Assembly (NCBI GenBank): GCA_007131285.1
Contig: SLQV01000211.1
Coordinates: forward strand, 1-36,910
Direction of reading: 5' to 3'
Length of the DNA stretch: 36,910 nt
From: Myxococcales bacterium
Lineage (GTDB): Bacteria; Myxococcota_A; Polyangia; Polyangiales; SLQV01
The translations under genes and the position numbers were made by a program. Positions 26,680-34,218 of the stretch are shown here, piece by piece (position 1 is the first letter of the stretch; every line of letters begins with the position of its first letter). Under the pieces are notes generated by a model that was not told the DNA's origin, made no database searches, and saw nothing but the letters and a program-made list of their open reading frames with translations.

Positions 26680-27435
26680 TCAGTTGACCGCAGCCATTTG
26701 TTCCTTCAGTCGTTCGATGCGCTTTTCTCCTGGGGAATGCAGAATAGCATCGACGAAAATGCCGGGCGTGTGCACCGAGTCGGGTTCGAGCGCGCCTTCA
26801 TCCACAAGGGATTCCACCTCCGCAATCGTGTAGTCCGCTGCCATCGCGCAAAGCGGGTTGAAGTTGCGAGCCGTACCCCGGTAGATGAGATTACCCGATC
26901 GGTCTCCAACTTCCGCCTTAACCAACGCGATATGGCCACGCAGTGCTCTTTCCAAGAGAAAAGGCTTGCCCTCGAAGACACGTATCTCCTTGTTTTCAGC
27001 GTAGCTTGTCCCCACGCCGGTAGGTGTGTAGAAGGCAGCGAGACCCGCTCCGCCCGCCCGCAGCCGCTCCGCGAGCGTTCCTTGCGGCGTGAGGCAAACG
27101 TCAATGCTGCCAAGCAGGAGCTGTCGCTCGAACTCACGGTTCTCACCGACGTAAGATGCCGTGATTTGGCGTAGCTTGTGCGCTTCAAGTAACCAACCAA
27201 GCCCAAAGCCGTCGACGCCGCAGTTATTTGATACGACTTCGAAGTCGCCCACGGAAAGTTCTGCCAGTGTTGCCAGCAGTGTCTCGGGGACGCCGCACAG
27301 TCCGAAGCCGCCCACCAGGAGCCGCATGCCCGACTGAACGACACTTAGCGCTTCTCTGGGGTCGGAGACGACTTTGCTGGCTCGGTCGCGTCGCCGAACC
27401 TGCTCGCCCAGCACCTGCTTTGAGCCCTCCACCAT
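26680..27435 (-). CDS. scoA: 3-oxoacid CoA-transferase subunit A
   Basis: The alpha subunit of the CoA-transferase, partner of the next gene. The glycine-rich CoA-binding segment LLVGGFGLCGVPETLL lies near residue 40, and NPLCAMAADYTIAEVESLVD near the C-terminus is typical. The frame opens at a GTG at 27438, but the AGGAGG at 27440-27445 fits the ATG at 27435 better (four bases) than the GTG (one base), so the ATG was chosen. An N-terminal extension of about 20 residues precedes the usual domain start. The subunits probably form an alpha2-beta2 enzyme in the cytoplasm. Confidence 0.95.
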   Translation of the reverse strand: MVEGSKQVLGEQVRRRDRASKVVSDPREALSVVQSGMRLLVGGFGLCGVPETLLATLAELSVGDFEVVSNNCGVDGFGLGWLLEAHKLRQITASYVGENREFERQLLLGSIDVCLTPQGTLAERLRAGGAGLAAFYTPTGVGTSYAENKEIRVFEGKPFLLERALRGHIALVKAEVGDRSGNLIYRGTARNFNPLCAMAADYTIAEVESLVDEGALEPDSVHTPGIFVDAILHSPGEKRIERLKEQMAAVN

Positions 27436-27439
27436 CACG

Positions 27440-27445
27440 CCTCCT
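27440..27445 (-). promoter_or_regulatory. strong Shine-Dalgarno of scoA
   Basis: AGGAGG on the minus strand, four bases from the ATG at 27435. It decides between the three adjacent possible starts GTG-ATG-GTG and is one of the few strong ribosome binding sites in the window. Confidence 0.6.
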
Positions 27446-27566
27446 AGACCTTCGGCCGTCTACCTAACGGTATCATGTCTTCTGTGATCTCTGCCAACGG
27501 CTTGTGGGGCCGCGGGCAGTGCGGGGGGAGCAGCCTCCGAACGACGCGCATCGCGCGTAGCCCGTT

Positions 27567-28814
27567 CTAACGCTTGAAGGCAATCATGCGCTCAATGAAG
27601 CGCTCAAAGAGGTAGGTCGAATCGTGGGGTCCTGCAGCCGCCTCCGGGTGGTACTGTACGCTGAAAGCCGATAGCTCGGGACACTCGAGGCCTTCACAGG
27701 TGCCATCATTTAGATGCGTGTGTGTGCGCACGACTCCGCTTGGCAGCGCTTCGTGATTCACCGCGAATCCGTGATTTTGCGCCGTAATCTCGATACGCCC
27801 CGTCGTCTCGTCGCGTACGGGCTGGTTGAGGCCTCGATGCCCAAACTTGAGCTTGTAAGTGGGGAGCTCGAGTGCCCGAGCCAAGAGCTGGTGACCGAGA
27901 CAAATGCCAAAAATCGGCCTAAACCCCAGGAGTTCCTTCACCGTAGCGGTGGGCACGGTGGTAGCAGCCGGATCCCCTGGACCATTGCTCAGAAATATGC
28001 CGCCGGGGTCAAGTGCTCGCACGGCCGAAGCGGGTGTGTGCGCGGGCACAACATGAACGTCGCAGCCAAAGTCGACCAGGCGCCTCAGGATGTGGCGCTT
28101 GATGCCGAAGTCGAAAGCCACTACCCGGAAGCGCTCGGTGGGAAGGCGCGCTCTGCGGTACCAGTAAATATGCTCAAGCGCGCTGGATTCCGGCGAACCT
28201 TCCTTCCAGTCGTAGGCTTCAGCCGTCGTGACCCGTGATACCAGCTCTGTTCCGGCCATAGAAGGGGCACTTCGAGCGAGCGCCAGAAGCTCTTCGACAG
28301 TCGCCGTGCCCACCGCCGCCATCTGTGCGCCGTGGTCCCGTATGTGTCGGGTCAGGCGCCGCGTATCCACCGCCGCCAGCCCGACCACATTGTGGCGCTC
28401 CAGGTAGGCATCAAGCGCCTCGATCGAACGCCAGTTGCTCGGTGCGAGCGTGGTGCCGCCGATAATAAAAGCGCTAGGCTGTGGCGACCTACTCTCCGCA
28501 TCTTCCGCGTTAATTCCGGTGTTGCCAACGTGCGCTGCCGTCATCACCAGCACCTGGCTGTGATAAGACGGATCGGTCAACACTTCCTGGTAACCAGTCA
28601 GCCCCGTCGTGAACACCGCTTCTCCGGTAACGCTCATCGAGGATCCGAGCGAAATACCTTCGAAAACGCTGCCATCCGCCAGTACTAAGCGGCCCGGCAG
28701 CTGGGACGATCGCGCTGGCCGCTCGCCCGCCGTGCGGCTGCCGAACGGGACATCCGCTCCGGCAGATTGGATCACAGTGGTTGGCGGAGATTCGGCATTG
28801 CCGGGTGCGGACAT
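27567..28814 (-). CDS. carA: carbamoyl-phosphate synthase small subunit
   Basis: The glutaminase subunit releases ammonia from glutamine for carbamoyl phosphate, feeding pyrimidine and arginine synthesis. The N-terminal domain begins at about residue 40 (RLVLADGSVFEGISLGS, GEAVFTTGLTGYQEVLTDPS). The class I amidotransferase triad is present: nucleophile Cys in IFGICLGHQLL near 300, and His and Glu in SVQYHPEAAAGPHDS near the end. The first 39 residues are an extension rich in Ser, Pro and Ala without known function. carB is not in the window. A 74-residue gene ends five bases upstream, which suggests co-transcription. Confidence 0.97.
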   Translation of the reverse strand: MSAPGNAESPPTTVIQSAGADVPFGSRTAGERPARSSQLPGRLVLADGSVFEGISLGSSMSVTGEAVFTTGLTGYQEVLTDPSYHSQVLVMTAAHVGNTGINAEDAESRSPQPSAFIIGGTTLAPSNWRSIEALDAYLERHNVVGLAAVDTRRLTRHIRDHGAQMAAVGTATVEELLALARSAPSMAGTELVSRVTTAEAYDWKEGSPESSALEHIYWYRRARLPTERFRVVAFDFGIKRHILRRLVDFGCDVHVVPAHTPASAVRALDPGGIFLSNGPGDPAATTVPTATVKELLGFRPIFGICLGHQLLARALELPTYKLKFGHRGLNQPVRDETTGRIEITAQNHGFAVNHEALPSGVVRTHTHLNDGTCEGLECPELSAFSVQYHPEAAAGPHDSTYLFERFIERMIAFKR

Positions 28815-28819
28815 CTGCG

Positions 28820-29044
28820 TCAGCTCTCGGTGCTTCCAGAAGCCTTGGGCGCGGCGGGGTTCACGCCGTCCTTATCGGGCACGCGGTCACCGAGACGCTT
28901 CTTCATCGTAAGCACCTTGCGGTAGAGCGACGGAAAATCTTTATGGCGCGTGACCGTCGCCGGGGTCCCTCCACGTAAAATCGACTGCAGAATGAACTCA
29001 AGAATCTGGACTTCACCCTCAGAAAAGCTGTTGCTGATCCGCAT
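28820..29044 (-). CDS. small hypothetical protein upstream of carA
   Basis: A 74-residue protein that I do not recognise. Residues 1-55 look like a compact helical domain (SEGEVQILEFILQSILRGG, FPSLYRKVLTMKKRLGDR), followed by a polar tail. It lacks a signal peptide, a membrane helix and cysteines. Its codon use looks like that of its neighbours, and it ends only five bases before carA, so it is likely a genuine gene translated together with carA. The ATG at 29044 has no strong ribosome binding site. A perfect palindrome lies 17-29 bases upstream. Confidence 0.75.
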   Translation of the reverse strand: MRISNSFSEGEVQILEFILQSILRGGTPATVTRHKDFPSLYRKVLTMKKRLGDRVPDKDGVNPAAPKASGSTES

Positions 29045-29060
29045 TAGCGGAAGGTAGCTG

Positions 29061-29090
29061 GCACCTTAGGTGCTGACAAGGATCTAGATC
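29061..29090. promoter_or_regulatory. two palindromes upstream of the carA operon
   Basis: GCACCTTAGGTGC (29061-29073, 6+1+6) and GATCTAGATC (29081-29090) lie just upstream of the small gene that leads into carA. They could be operators or 5'-UTR structures for pyrimidine control. No T-run or leader-peptide attenuator is visible. Confidence 0.35.
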
Positions 29091-29208
29091 GAAGTCGATC
29101 GTGACGTCGGCAAATTTAGCGTAAATGCCGTGTGACTATCCGCACAACGGTTGCGCGTGCCTTGAGTCGCCAGCGGCGATTCCTAGCTTCGCTCTCGGTG
29201 CCCGGCGC

Positions 29209-29224
29209 GGTTCGAGGTCGAACC
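29209..29224. other. 7-bp perfect dyad downstream of pilB
   Basis: GGTTCGA and TCGAACC flank two bases, 34 bases beyond the pilB stop. The string resembles a tRNA T-arm, but no tRNA surrounds it. Without a T-run it is a poor intrinsic terminator. The rest of the 213-base gap 29045-29257 holds no gene I can support. Confidence 0.35.
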
Positions 29225-29257
29225 AGTCACTTCCACGCGCGGAAAGTTGGCGTAGTC

Positions 29258-30967
29258 TCAGCGTGCGACTTGATCGGCGGCGGTGACGCGAAGTACTTCG
29301 TCAATTGTGGTCATGCCTTCGAGGCACTTCTTAATACCGGCACGTCGCAGCGAGTCGATGCCGTCAGCGAGCATGCCCGCCTTAAGTTCTGCTGTGGAGC
29401 AACCCTCAAGCACGAGCTCCTTGAGACGGTCGGTAAATGGCATCACCTCGTAGAGCGCAACACGGCCTCGATAGCCGGTGTCTCCGCAGGTGGCGCAGCC
29501 CGTGCCCTTGAAAAGTTGGGCATTTTTTATCTGTTCGGGATAGAAGCCGAGATCTTCAAGTACGGATTGCTCAACTTCTATCGGTGCTTTGCAATCGGCG
29601 CAGATGCGTCGTGCAAGGCGCTGCGCGACCACTAGGTTAACCGATGCGGTGACCAGAAAGGGCTCTATGCCCATGTTAAGGAGACGCGTTACGGTACTGG
29701 GCGCGTCGTTGGTGTGCAGCGTCGAGAGCACCAGATGTCCTGTTAAAGCGGCTTTTACGCCGATCTCTCCGGTCTCGAAATCTCGAATCTCACCCACCAT
29801 GATAATGTCTGGGTCCTGGCGCAGAAAGCTGCGCAGAGCGGCGGCGAAGTTGAGTCCGATATCCTCGTGCATTTGGCACTGATTTATGCCCTCAAGATTG
29901 TACTCAACGGGATCCTCTGCGGTCGAGATATTGGTGCCAGGAGTGTTAAGCTCCGAGAGCGCCGAGTACAGCGTTGTCGTCTTTCCGGAGCCCGTGGGCC
30001 CGGTAACGAGGACCATGCCGTAAGGTTGATGAATCGCATGACGGAAATCGGCGAGTGCCTTCCGGTCGAATCCCAGCTTGACCATGTCTAGCTGAAGATT
30101 TTCCTTGTCGAGCAAGCGCATTACGACTTTTTCGCCCCACATCGTAGGCAGCGTCGAAACGCGATAGTCCATCTCTTTGCCCCTGCCGAGTTTGAGCTTG
30201 ATGCGTCCATCTTGGGGCAGCCTTCTCTCGGCAATATCCAAGGAAGACATGATCTTTAGACGCGAAGAGATCGCTGCCTTGAGCTTCAATGGAGGGGCCA
30301 TTTCCTCGTGGAGCACGCCGTCGACGCGGTAACGCACGCGAAGAGACTTTTCGTAGGGCTCAATATGAATGTCAGAAGCGCGCTTCTTGATGGCGTTCAG
30401 CAAGATCGCATTGCAGAGGCGCACCACGGGCGCATCTTCTGAGGCACGCTGAAGATCGATAACATTACTGGTTTCCTGCTCGCTCTCGAACTCGACATCG
30501 CTCTCGTCGATGCCGTCAAAAATTTCGGCATATGAAATTTCGGGGGCCGCATATGCTTGCTCGATGGCAGCTAGGATGGCTGCTTCAGACGCGACGAGGG
30601 GGGTGACGCTTAACCCCGTCAGGAACTTGATGTCGTCGATGGCATTAAGGTTCGAGGGGTCGGCCATAGCGACCTTTAGCGACGAACCACTGCGACACAC
30701 GGCTAGCACTTTGTGCCGGAGACACACTTCCCGCGTGACCAGCTTGATCACCTCCGGCTCTGGCGGCTCCTTGGCCAGGTCGATGGCAGGGACGCGGTAT
30801 TGTTGACTCAAAAAAGACGTAATCTCTTGGTCAGAGACATAGCCCATCTTGGCCAAGGCCTGCCCAAGTGAGATGTTGCCGTCACGCTGCTGTGATTGCG
30901 CTTGCCGTAATTGCTCGAGGCTGATGCGCTTTTCGCGTACCAGCAGTTCTCCCAGTCGCGCGCTCAT
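29258..30967 (-). CDS. pilB: type IV pilus assembly ATPase PilB (GspE/PilB family)
   Basis: A hexameric secretion ATPase that drives pilus extension at the inner membrane. The N-terminus (RLGELLVREKRISLEQLRQA, then LGQALAKMGYVSDQEITSFL) matches the paired MshEN motifs that in relatives bind cyclic di-GMP. The core has Walker A GPTGSGKTTTLYS near residue 325, Walker B and Asp/His boxes in IIMVGEIRDFETGEIG and GHLVLSTLHTNDAPSTV, and the tetracysteine zinc site (CADC near the end, CATCGDTGYRGR). The product of 569 residues is standard for PilB. PilC, PilT and pilins are not in the window. It could instead be a GspE of a type II system, but the PilB reading is better supported by the MshEN start. 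The region 30968-31174 upstream holds a CGCTCC/GGAGCG hairpin at 30995-31011 and no gene. Confidence 0.93.
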   Translation of the reverse strand: MSARLGELLVREKRISLEQLRQAQSQQRDGNISLGQALAKMGYVSDQEITSFLSQQYRVPAIDLAKEPPEPEVIKLVTREVCLRHKVLAVCRSGSSLKVAMADPSNLNAIDDIKFLTGLSVTPLVASEAAILAAIEQAYAAPEISYAEIFDGIDESDVEFESEQETSNVIDLQRASEDAPVVRLCNAILLNAIKKRASDIHIEPYEKSLRVRYRVDGVLHEEMAPPLKLKAAISSRLKIMSSLDIAERRLPQDGRIKLKLGRGKEMDYRVSTLPTMWGEKVVMRLLDKENLQLDMVKLGFDRKALADFRHAIHQPYGMVLVTGPTGSGKTTTLYSALSELNTPGTNISTAEDPVEYNLEGINQCQMHEDIGLNFAAALRSFLRQDPDIIMVGEIRDFETGEIGVKAALTGHLVLSTLHTNDAPSTVTRLLNMGIEPFLVTASVNLVVAQRLARRICADCKAPIEVEQSVLEDLGFYPEQIKNAQLFKGTGCATCGDTGYRGRVALYEVMPFTDRLKELVLEGCSTAELKAGMLADGIDSLRRAGIKKCLEGMTTIDEVLRVTAADQVAR

Positions 30968-31174
30968 ATTGGGGCCTTGCTCGTTGAGTACCCACGCTCC
31001 GACGCGGAGCGCCGGTGCGTCCTGCCGGCCACTTGCCGCGTTCGAGCATGACCGTGCGAGACGTAGTTGGTTCGGCCACTAGGATGCACGTTTTCGATGT
31101 TATCGCATTATCCCTGCCCTAGGGAAGCGGACGTTAAAGGCGGTTGCTCCCCCAGCGTCTAAGGTGTGCGCGCC
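30968..31174. other. 207-base region upstream of pilB, no gene seen
   Basis: This is the probable pilB promoter and leader region. It contains a 6-bp hairpin (CGCTCC, loop GACGC, GGAGCG) at 30995-31011 in what would be the 5' leader. I saw no convincing sigma-54 (TGGCAC/TTGCA) or sigma-70 boxes. Confidence 0.4.
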
Positions 31175-32083
31175 TTACCAGGTTCCGGTACGCGGTCGTG
31201 GGGCGGTGTACGCGTCTGTTCCGCTAGCGCGCCCCGTCTCGCCGCCACCGCCACTGGGGCGGCGTCCGCGTCCTCCGCCACGCGCGGCCTGGTAACGACT
31301 ATCGGTCGCCTTTGAAAACCACCCGCCCGTGAGCACGTCAAGCAGCGCCGTAAACTCATCGACGCGAAGCAGCAAAGCTTCCCGAGCCAGCGGATCCTGG
31401 GGTGGACTATTCAAGAAGCGGACAAAGAGCTGCTTGCGTAGATAGTAGATGCGTGTGGTCTCGAGCATTAAGTCGCGCTGCACGCCGATCAGGCCGTACA
31501 CCTGTACTTCGGCGGGATTGAAGATGAGCTCACGAAAGTCCCAAACCGCACCAATTGAGATGGTATTGGTATTGGTATCGCGGTTCTCCTGGTTGTCACG
31601 TGGGTTCGAAAGTCGCTGTGTTTCGGTTCGGTCGAAGGTGGTATCGTCGAGACGAAAGCCCGCGGCGAATGTCGGAAGTAGTGCGCGCGTATTTGCGGTT
31701 CTACGCAGCCGGTCGAAGTTTTTCGGGTCGACGCGAAAATAGCGCAGAGCCGCCTGCATTGTTTCTGAGACAGGGGGCTCGTGCTTGGTGCGTTCCCGCG
31801 CGGTTTCGAAGGACCGACCGCCCACGTCGCTATCATCTGTTGGTCCGCCGCCGTCACTGTCTCCGTAAGCCAGATCACGCGCTTGGGCGCGTCTGACATG
31901 ACGGCCACTGCGCGCGCTCGGATCGGTGGCCCCCGTATTGTGCCACGTTGTCGCATTGTTTTGGGGCGCAGTCGGTGCTGCGGGATGCCTAGGCGCGCGT
32001 TGCGCGTGCGCGCCTGCGGGCCAAATCAAGGCAAGGCCTAACGTAAACAGGAGCCAAAAATGGTTCGATAGTGAAGGGTTCAT
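31175..32083 (-). CDS. exported protein with TolC-like C-terminal segment
   Basis: A 302-residue protein of unknown function. A signal peptide is clear (residues 1-27, hydrophobic FWLLFTLGLALIWPAG, cleavage after AHA). A disordered polar stretch covers 28-100. Residues about 105-257 form the domain shared with the upstream gene product: a helix, a strand-like LLPTFAAGFRLDD, a polar loop, AVWDFRELIFNP and long helices (LETTRIYYLRKQLFVRFL, REALLLRVDEFTALLDVL). The pattern of paired strands and long helices recalls one half of a TolC-type outer-membrane channel repeat, but this is inference. The last 40 residues are Gly/Arg-rich. It begins 13 bases after the preceding gene, so they are co-transcribed, and it lies upstream of pilB. 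Confidence 0.82.
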   Translation of the reverse strand: MNPSLSNHFWLLFTLGLALIWPAGAHAQRAPRHPAAPTAPQNNATTWHNTGATDPSARSGRHVRRAQARDLAYGDSDGGGPTDDSDVGGRSFETARERTKHEPPVSETMQAALRYFRVDPKNFDRLRRTANTRALLPTFAAGFRLDDTTFDRTETQRLSNPRDNQENRDTNTNTISIGAVWDFRELIFNPAEVQVYGLIGVQRDLMLETTRIYYLRKQLFVRFLNSPPQDPLAREALLLRVDEFTALLDVLTGGWFSKATDSRYQAARGGGRGRRPSGGGGETGRASGTDAYTAPRPRTGTW

Positions 32084-32096
32084 AACGTTAATTCTC

Positions 32097-34100
32097 TTAG
32101 CTTCTTTCGGTCACTAAAGAACCGAGCGATCGACGCATCCAGCCTTCGAGTACAGCTTCGACAGCTTCGATCCTTATCTGAAAGATGGCGGACTGTTCCG
32201 CGTCAGTTTCTCCCGAAGCGATGCGCCGCAACATAGTCATGCGTTCGTACCAACTATCCTCAGCAATAAACTGCACCTGATGCTTTAGTCCGTGTAATTG
32301 ATTTTGTGCAGATGAAACGTTGAAATGAGAAAACCTCGTTCCGTCTAAGAACCAAACAAGTTGGCCAAAGTATCCGTGATTCACTTCGTTGTAGCGAGTG
32401 ATTCGTTCAAACTGAGCGTCTCCCCGCTGGATCTCGACTTCGCGTGGTGTCACGTTTCCGTCGCGCTCATATTGTAGTGATAGCTGTGGCGCCCAGTTGC
32501 TCACTCTGGCCAGATGATTGAGTTGATTGATCGCAGAGGCCGAGAGGCCTGTGCGCTCAAGAACCTCATCGACTACCACATTGAGCGCGGGCGTTTGCAG
32601 GATCTTATCGCTGGCCCAGCGCATATAGCGTTCTTTGTCGGGATATTCGGGTGCTTCAGCAGGTGGAATTGTCGTCCACACCTCACCTCGGGTGACGACC
32701 CACCAGCCTGATGCGTTGCCATTTTCATCAAGCGATGTTGCCATCTGACCGTTCGAGCGCTCGGAAATGCCGTTAAAGAAGGGGTACCAAGTTTTGCCCC
32801 GGTCATCCGTTGCGTAAATCCAGTTTCGCAGCATGCCCGCCACGCGGCGTTCGCCTGCGTTGTTCGTGCCCACTGCGACTTGACGCACTTTGTCGCGTTC
32901 GAAGAGCGATCGCGCTTCCGCGACCCAGGTTTCTGCGTTGTCGTAGGATACACGCAGCCCGTCATCGGTAGCCATCCAGATTTCGCCCTCAGGGGTTATC
33001 TCGATCCAGCGAATGTCTGCCCACGGAGCGGTGTCACTGTTCTTGAAGTCGGGGTAAACGATCGAAAGGCCTTCCTCGGAATCCGGGTCACCTGCCCACA
33101 AGCCGGAACCCCAGGCGGCAAAAAGTTTTTCGAGCTCTGGTCCATTGGAGGATTTAGGCGCGACCGCTACCGCAGTGGTTGGTGCTCCTGGCCAGCCAAC
33201 AAGCATTTGGTCAAAGGTGCTGCCGCCATCTGACGAGCGAAAAAGCCCGAAGTAAGTCGCGAGGTAACTCGTCGAAGGGTCAGCCTCGCTGCATGCCACG
33301 TGAAGTAGCTGGACGCCCGGTATCGCGAAGAGTCGAACAAAAGACGCCCCGTTATCCTGAGACCCATACAGCTCCCATTTTCCCGCTACCTGGAGTGGGT
33401 ATGTCGCTCCCGGACAGATGGCGATGCGCCGAATGGGTGTGAGCTCAGGCCGTCGGTCACGTTCTGCGAGGTAGAGCAGTTCCTGCGGGACACCTACGCC
33501 CGCCGGAACGAAACCGACCACGATGTTTTCAGGGAGCGTGGAAAACTGGATAAGCTCAACGCCTGTGACGAAGATGCGGTCAAGGAAGCGCTGGAAAGGC
33601 GCGTCAAAGAAGATGGTCAGTGGACTCGGTGTCGTTGCGCCGAGTTGGGGGAGTCCTGGTGCGACAAGATTAATCGAGCGAGCGACTGTAAGCCGCTCGC
33701 GCATTTCCTGTTCGCGCCAAGTTACGCCCGAGTCCTCAGAAATGTAGAGAATGCCTTCGGCGCTGCCCACGTAAACTCTCCGTGGATCCGCTGGATCGAC
33801 CGTGATCGCTGTGAGGGCACCGTTCGTCCGTGCATGCGAGAAGACGCGTCTCCAGGACCAATCCGATCCCACGGGTGCTTGCGGCGGCGGAGCCACGCCC
33901 CCGGTAAGATCTTCTGAGGTTCCGCCGAATGTGCCGCCATCGAGTACATTGCGATCGAGTTCGGTGCTCTCGCCGGCGTCTTGTGCGTGTACGTGGGCGC
34001 CACTCAGCTCGAGCCAGAGGCATGAGAACACGACTCCCCAGCAAGCGATGCTTCCCACTCGTCGCGAAAAGCCCGCGTAAGCGTGGTCAGTGCGGCGCAC
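32097..34100 (-). CDS. exported Asp-box beta-propeller protein with TolC-like C-terminal segment
   Basis: A large exported protein of unknown ligand. The frame is open to an ATG at 34178, but the GTG at 34100 has AGGTGA close upstream and gives a normal signal peptide (SIACWGVVFSCLWLELSG, cleavage near AHVHA), so that start was chosen (667 residues). The body carries Asp-box repeats typical of BNR/sialidase or YCF48-like propellers: SEDSGVTW, SQDNGASF, SSDGGSTF, SYDNAETW and TDDRGKTW. The last 160 residues repeat the domain seen in the next gene (VVDEVLERTGL, PQLSLQYERDG, LVWFLDGTRFS, QIRIEAVEAVLEGWM). The propeller probably presents a binding surface, and the C-terminal part may anchor it at the outer membrane. 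It diverges from the helicase gene. Confidence 0.83.
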   Translation of the reverse strand: MRRTDHAYAGFSRRVGSIACWGVVFSCLWLELSGAHVHAQDAGESTELDRNVLDGGTFGGTSEDLTGGVAPPPQAPVGSDWSWRRVFSHARTNGALTAITVDPADPRRVYVGSAEGILYISEDSGVTWREQEMRERLTVARSINLVAPGLPQLGATTPSPLTIFFDAPFQRFLDRIFVTGVELIQFSTLPENIVVGFVPAGVGVPQELLYLAERDRRPELTPIRRIAICPGATYPLQVAGKWELYGSQDNGASFVRLFAIPGVQLLHVACSEADPSTSYLATYFGLFRSSDGGSTFDQMLVGWPGAPTTAVAVAPKSSNGPELEKLFAAWGSGLWAGDPDSEEGLSIVYPDFKNSDTAPWADIRWIEITPEGEIWMATDDGLRVSYDNAETWVAEARSLFERDKVRQVAVGTNNAGERRVAGMLRNWIYATDDRGKTWYPFFNGISERSNGQMATSLDENGNASGWWVVTRGEVWTTIPPAEAPEYPDKERYMRWASDKILQTPALNVVVDEVLERTGLSASAINQLNHLARVSNWAPQLSLQYERDGNVTPREVEIQRGDAQFERITRYNEVNHGYFGQLVWFLDGTRFSHFNVSSAQNQLHGLKHQVQFIAEDSWYERMTMLRRIASGETDAEQSAIFQIRIEAVEAVLEGWMRRSLGSLVTERS

Positions 34101-34218
34101 GTTCTCACCTACGTTCGTCCTGCCAGTTGCTAAACGTCGTCCCATCATCTGCCGAATCTCAATGTGTGCAAGAGGCATACCTTTGCCTCTCAGCCCTACT
34201 AGCGCCTAGGCTGCGGCC

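Noticed and set aside
29209-29224. T-arm-like GGTTCGA...TCGAACC suggesting a tRNA
   Set aside because: No acceptor stem, D-arm or anticodon arm can be built around it on either strand.
32097-34178. Upstream ATG at 34178 as the start of the Asp-box protein
   Set aside because: It would put 26 extra polar residues before an otherwise normal signal peptide; the GTG at 34100 also has a better upstream purine tract.
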